Below are positions 62,701 to 64,000 of a DNA stretch of 64,000 bases, in pieces (within the stretch, counting starts at the first letter, position 1; each line of letters begins with the position of its first letter). The position numbers and the translations under genes are program-made. Below the pieces are notes generated by a model that saw only the letters and a list, made by a program, of their open reading frames with translations, searched no databases and was not told the origin of the DNA. Source of the stretch: Epiperipatus broadwayi (Eukaryota > Onychophora > Udeonychophora > Euonychophora > Peripatidae); the NCBI GenBank assembly GCA_028023455.1, contig JAQFVV010000946.1, forward strand, positions 88,939 to 152,938, in the 5' to 3' direction.

Positions 62701-63924
62701 GAATAAAGAAACTAGATCTAAACACAAACTCTGAGCGTTTATGAAACAATTTCTATTCAGCTTGCAAGCGTGAATTTTTTAGACACGTAATGTCTTCAAA
62801 CTCAGCATAGCAAACCAGATAGCTATATGGGTCTGATCTCAGTTCAGCATCACCACATAGTAGAAGCCTCTGCAATCTATATCATTGCAAGAAAGACCTC
62901 AAAGGTACATTTATGATAAACAAAAATGCAAGTTAAAAAACTTGCTAACGCTTGTATTTATGTCCACAGATGGCGTTTCTACCAAAAACACCGATCAAAG
63001 CGTATATTCTGTTTACATAAACGTCAGAGTAGCATTCACTATCTCTAACTATAATTCCACTTTCAGATCATGATTTCAAGCTATTTGCTATCGTCAGTGA
63101 AAGACAGGAATAAAGAAACTAGATCTAAACACAAACTCTGAGCGTTTATGAAACAATTTCTATTCAGCTTGCAAGCGTGAATTTTTTAGACACGTAATGT
63201 CTTCAAACTCAGCATAGCAAACCAGATAGCTATATGGGTCTGATCTCAGTTCAGCATCACCACATAGTAGAAGCCTCTGCAATCTATATCATTGCAAGAA
63301 AGACCTCAAAGGTACATTTATGATAAACAAAAATGCAAGTTAAAAAACTTGCTAACGCTTGTATTTATGTCCACAGATGGCGTTTCTACCAAAAACACCG
63401 ATCAAAGCGTATATTCTGTTTACATAAACGTCAGAGTAGCATTCACTATCTCTAACTATAATTCCACTTTCAGATCATGATTTCAAGCTATTTGCTATCG
63501 TCAGTGAAAGACAGGAATAAAGAAACTAGATCTAAACACAAACTCTGAGCGTTTATGAAACAATTTCTATTCAGCTTGCAAGCGTGAATTTTTAGACACG
63601 TAATGTCTTCAAACTCAGCATAGCAAACCAGATAGCTATATGGGTCTGATCTCAGTTCAGCATCACCACATAGTAGAAGCCTCTGCAATCTATATCATTG
63701 CAAGAAAGACCTCAAAGGTACATTTATGATAAACAAAAATGCAAGTTAAAAAACTTGCTAACGCTTGTATTTATGTCCACAGATGGCGTTTCTACCAAAA
63801 ACACCGATCAAAGCGTATATTCTGTTTACATAAACGTCAGAGTAGCATTCACTATCTCTAACTATAATTCCACTTTCAGATCATGATTTCAAGCTATTTG
63901 CTATCGTCAGTGAAAGACAGGAAT
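59790..63924 (-). ncRNA. Eleven further family 5 hammerhead ribozymes
   Basis: Core motifs (44 nt each, minus strand) start at 59796, 60203, 60610, 61017, 61424, 61831, 62246, 62653, 63060, 63467 and 63873. Each extends 6 bases lower and 8 bases higher when the outer stem is included. I saw no difference among the copies in the ribozyme itself. Confidence 0.82.
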
Positions 63925-64000
63925 AAAGAAACTAGATCTAAACACAAACTCTGAGCGTTTATGAAACAATTTCTATTCAGCTTGCAAGCGTGAATTTTTT

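Larger units (their letters stand above)
59243..64000 (-). repeat. Retrozyme-like array, family 5 (about 11.7 units of 407 bp, runs off the window)
   Basis: Near-identical direct units repeat every 407 bp. Differences seen: unit 1 has two variants (GATGGCATTT, GATCAAGCG); one unit has CCAATC for CCGATC (60541); one has 8 extra bases at about 62111-62118; one lost a T near 63592 (406-bp step). Ribozymes are on the minus strand. The 62-codon plus frame repeated in each unit starts at TTG and is not a gene. Units share the ribozyme, the three-hairpin module and GATGGCGT.T.TACCAAAA with family 4. Such uniformity means recent amplification, either by copying a circular RNA repeatedly or by DNA-level expansion. 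Insertion is in a TA run beside segment B. Confidence 0.92.

Noticed and set aside
63488-63688. 66-codon minus-strand frame in the last complete unit
   Set aside because: It is open only because of the 1-bp deletion near 63592; the other units do not have it.
59621-63886. 62-codon frame (MQERPQRY...) recurring in ten units
   Set aside because: It begins at TTG, has no known motif, and lies on the strand opposite the ribozyme. It repeats only because the unit repeats.
59243-64000. CRISPR array
   Set aside because: Units are contiguous 407-bp copies with no variable spacers, and the DNA is eukaryotic.

Overview
The window is AT-rich, intron- and repeat-dominated animal DNA. It contains microsatellites, Penelope-like, Ty3/gypsy, LINE and hAT remnants, and one vertebrate/invertebrate-style coding exon with consensus splice sites. 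A lophotrochozoan, perhaps a cephalopod mollusc, fits the repeat mix, but that is a guess; no species marker is present. I found no intact long protein-coding gene. The one confident piece of a host gene is an 82-bp exon at 47779-47860 (+), which encodes part of an M14 carboxypeptidase propeptide.

The main discovery is a set of five tandem or inverted arrays (599-2005, 7785-8640, 30976-31944, 42743-44455, 59243-64000) built from units of about 405-433 bp. The unit sequences have diverged strongly between arrays. Every array carries a type I hammerhead ribozyme motif (CUGANGA, stem II, GAAA, short stem III, NUH cleavage site, two-part stem I). The free base N7 is A, U, G or C in different families, and the paired arms change together. 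These are retrozyme-like elements: non-autonomous units expected to give self-cleaved RNAs of about 410-430 nt that could circularise. All five families also share a block of about 107 nt, 75-100 nt upstream of the ribozyme on the ribozyme strand. It folds into up to three hairpins whose stems are kept despite sequence change. I know of no name for this second module.

Layout. 0-2 kb: family 1 array, ribozymes decayed. 5.9-6.7 kb: ATCT microsatellite. 7.8-8.6 kb: family 2 inverted pair. 11-12.2 kb: 1.2-kb foldback repeat. 13.3-16.6 kb: decayed Penelope-like element (RT plus GIY-YIG) with 968-bp inverted arms that carry a decayed hammerhead of the same type. 23.4-23.7 kb: hAT-type terminus. 26.2-27.9 kb: Ty3/gypsy remnant (-). 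29.0-30.4 kb: second Penelope-like composite with a tRNA-like segment. 31.0-31.9 kb: family 3 array with a 15-bp target duplication, inserted beside a LINE remnant (32.0-32.6 kb). 36.2-37.6 kb: LTR-like palindrome and gag-like coiled-coil relic. 38.7-42.7 and 49.0-52.2 kb: paralogous segments; comparing them exposes a 764-bp TTAA insertion and shows that the family 4 array (42.7-44.5 kb) sits in an AT run. 47.8 kb: carboxypeptidase exon. 52.5-53.1 and 58.7-59.2 kb: a second duplicated segment. 54.8-55.7 kb: LINE-like relic. 57.1-58.1 kb: second Ty3/gypsy integrase relic. 59.2 kb to the end: family 5, twelve ribozyme-bearing units of 407 bp, running off the window.

Working model (inference): Penelope-like reverse transcriptase copies hammerhead-processed RNAs, producing both tandem concatemers and head-to-head inverted dimers, preferentially at TA-rich targets. 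The shared ribozyme type and the shared inverted architecture of the Penelope-like element and the arrays support this.
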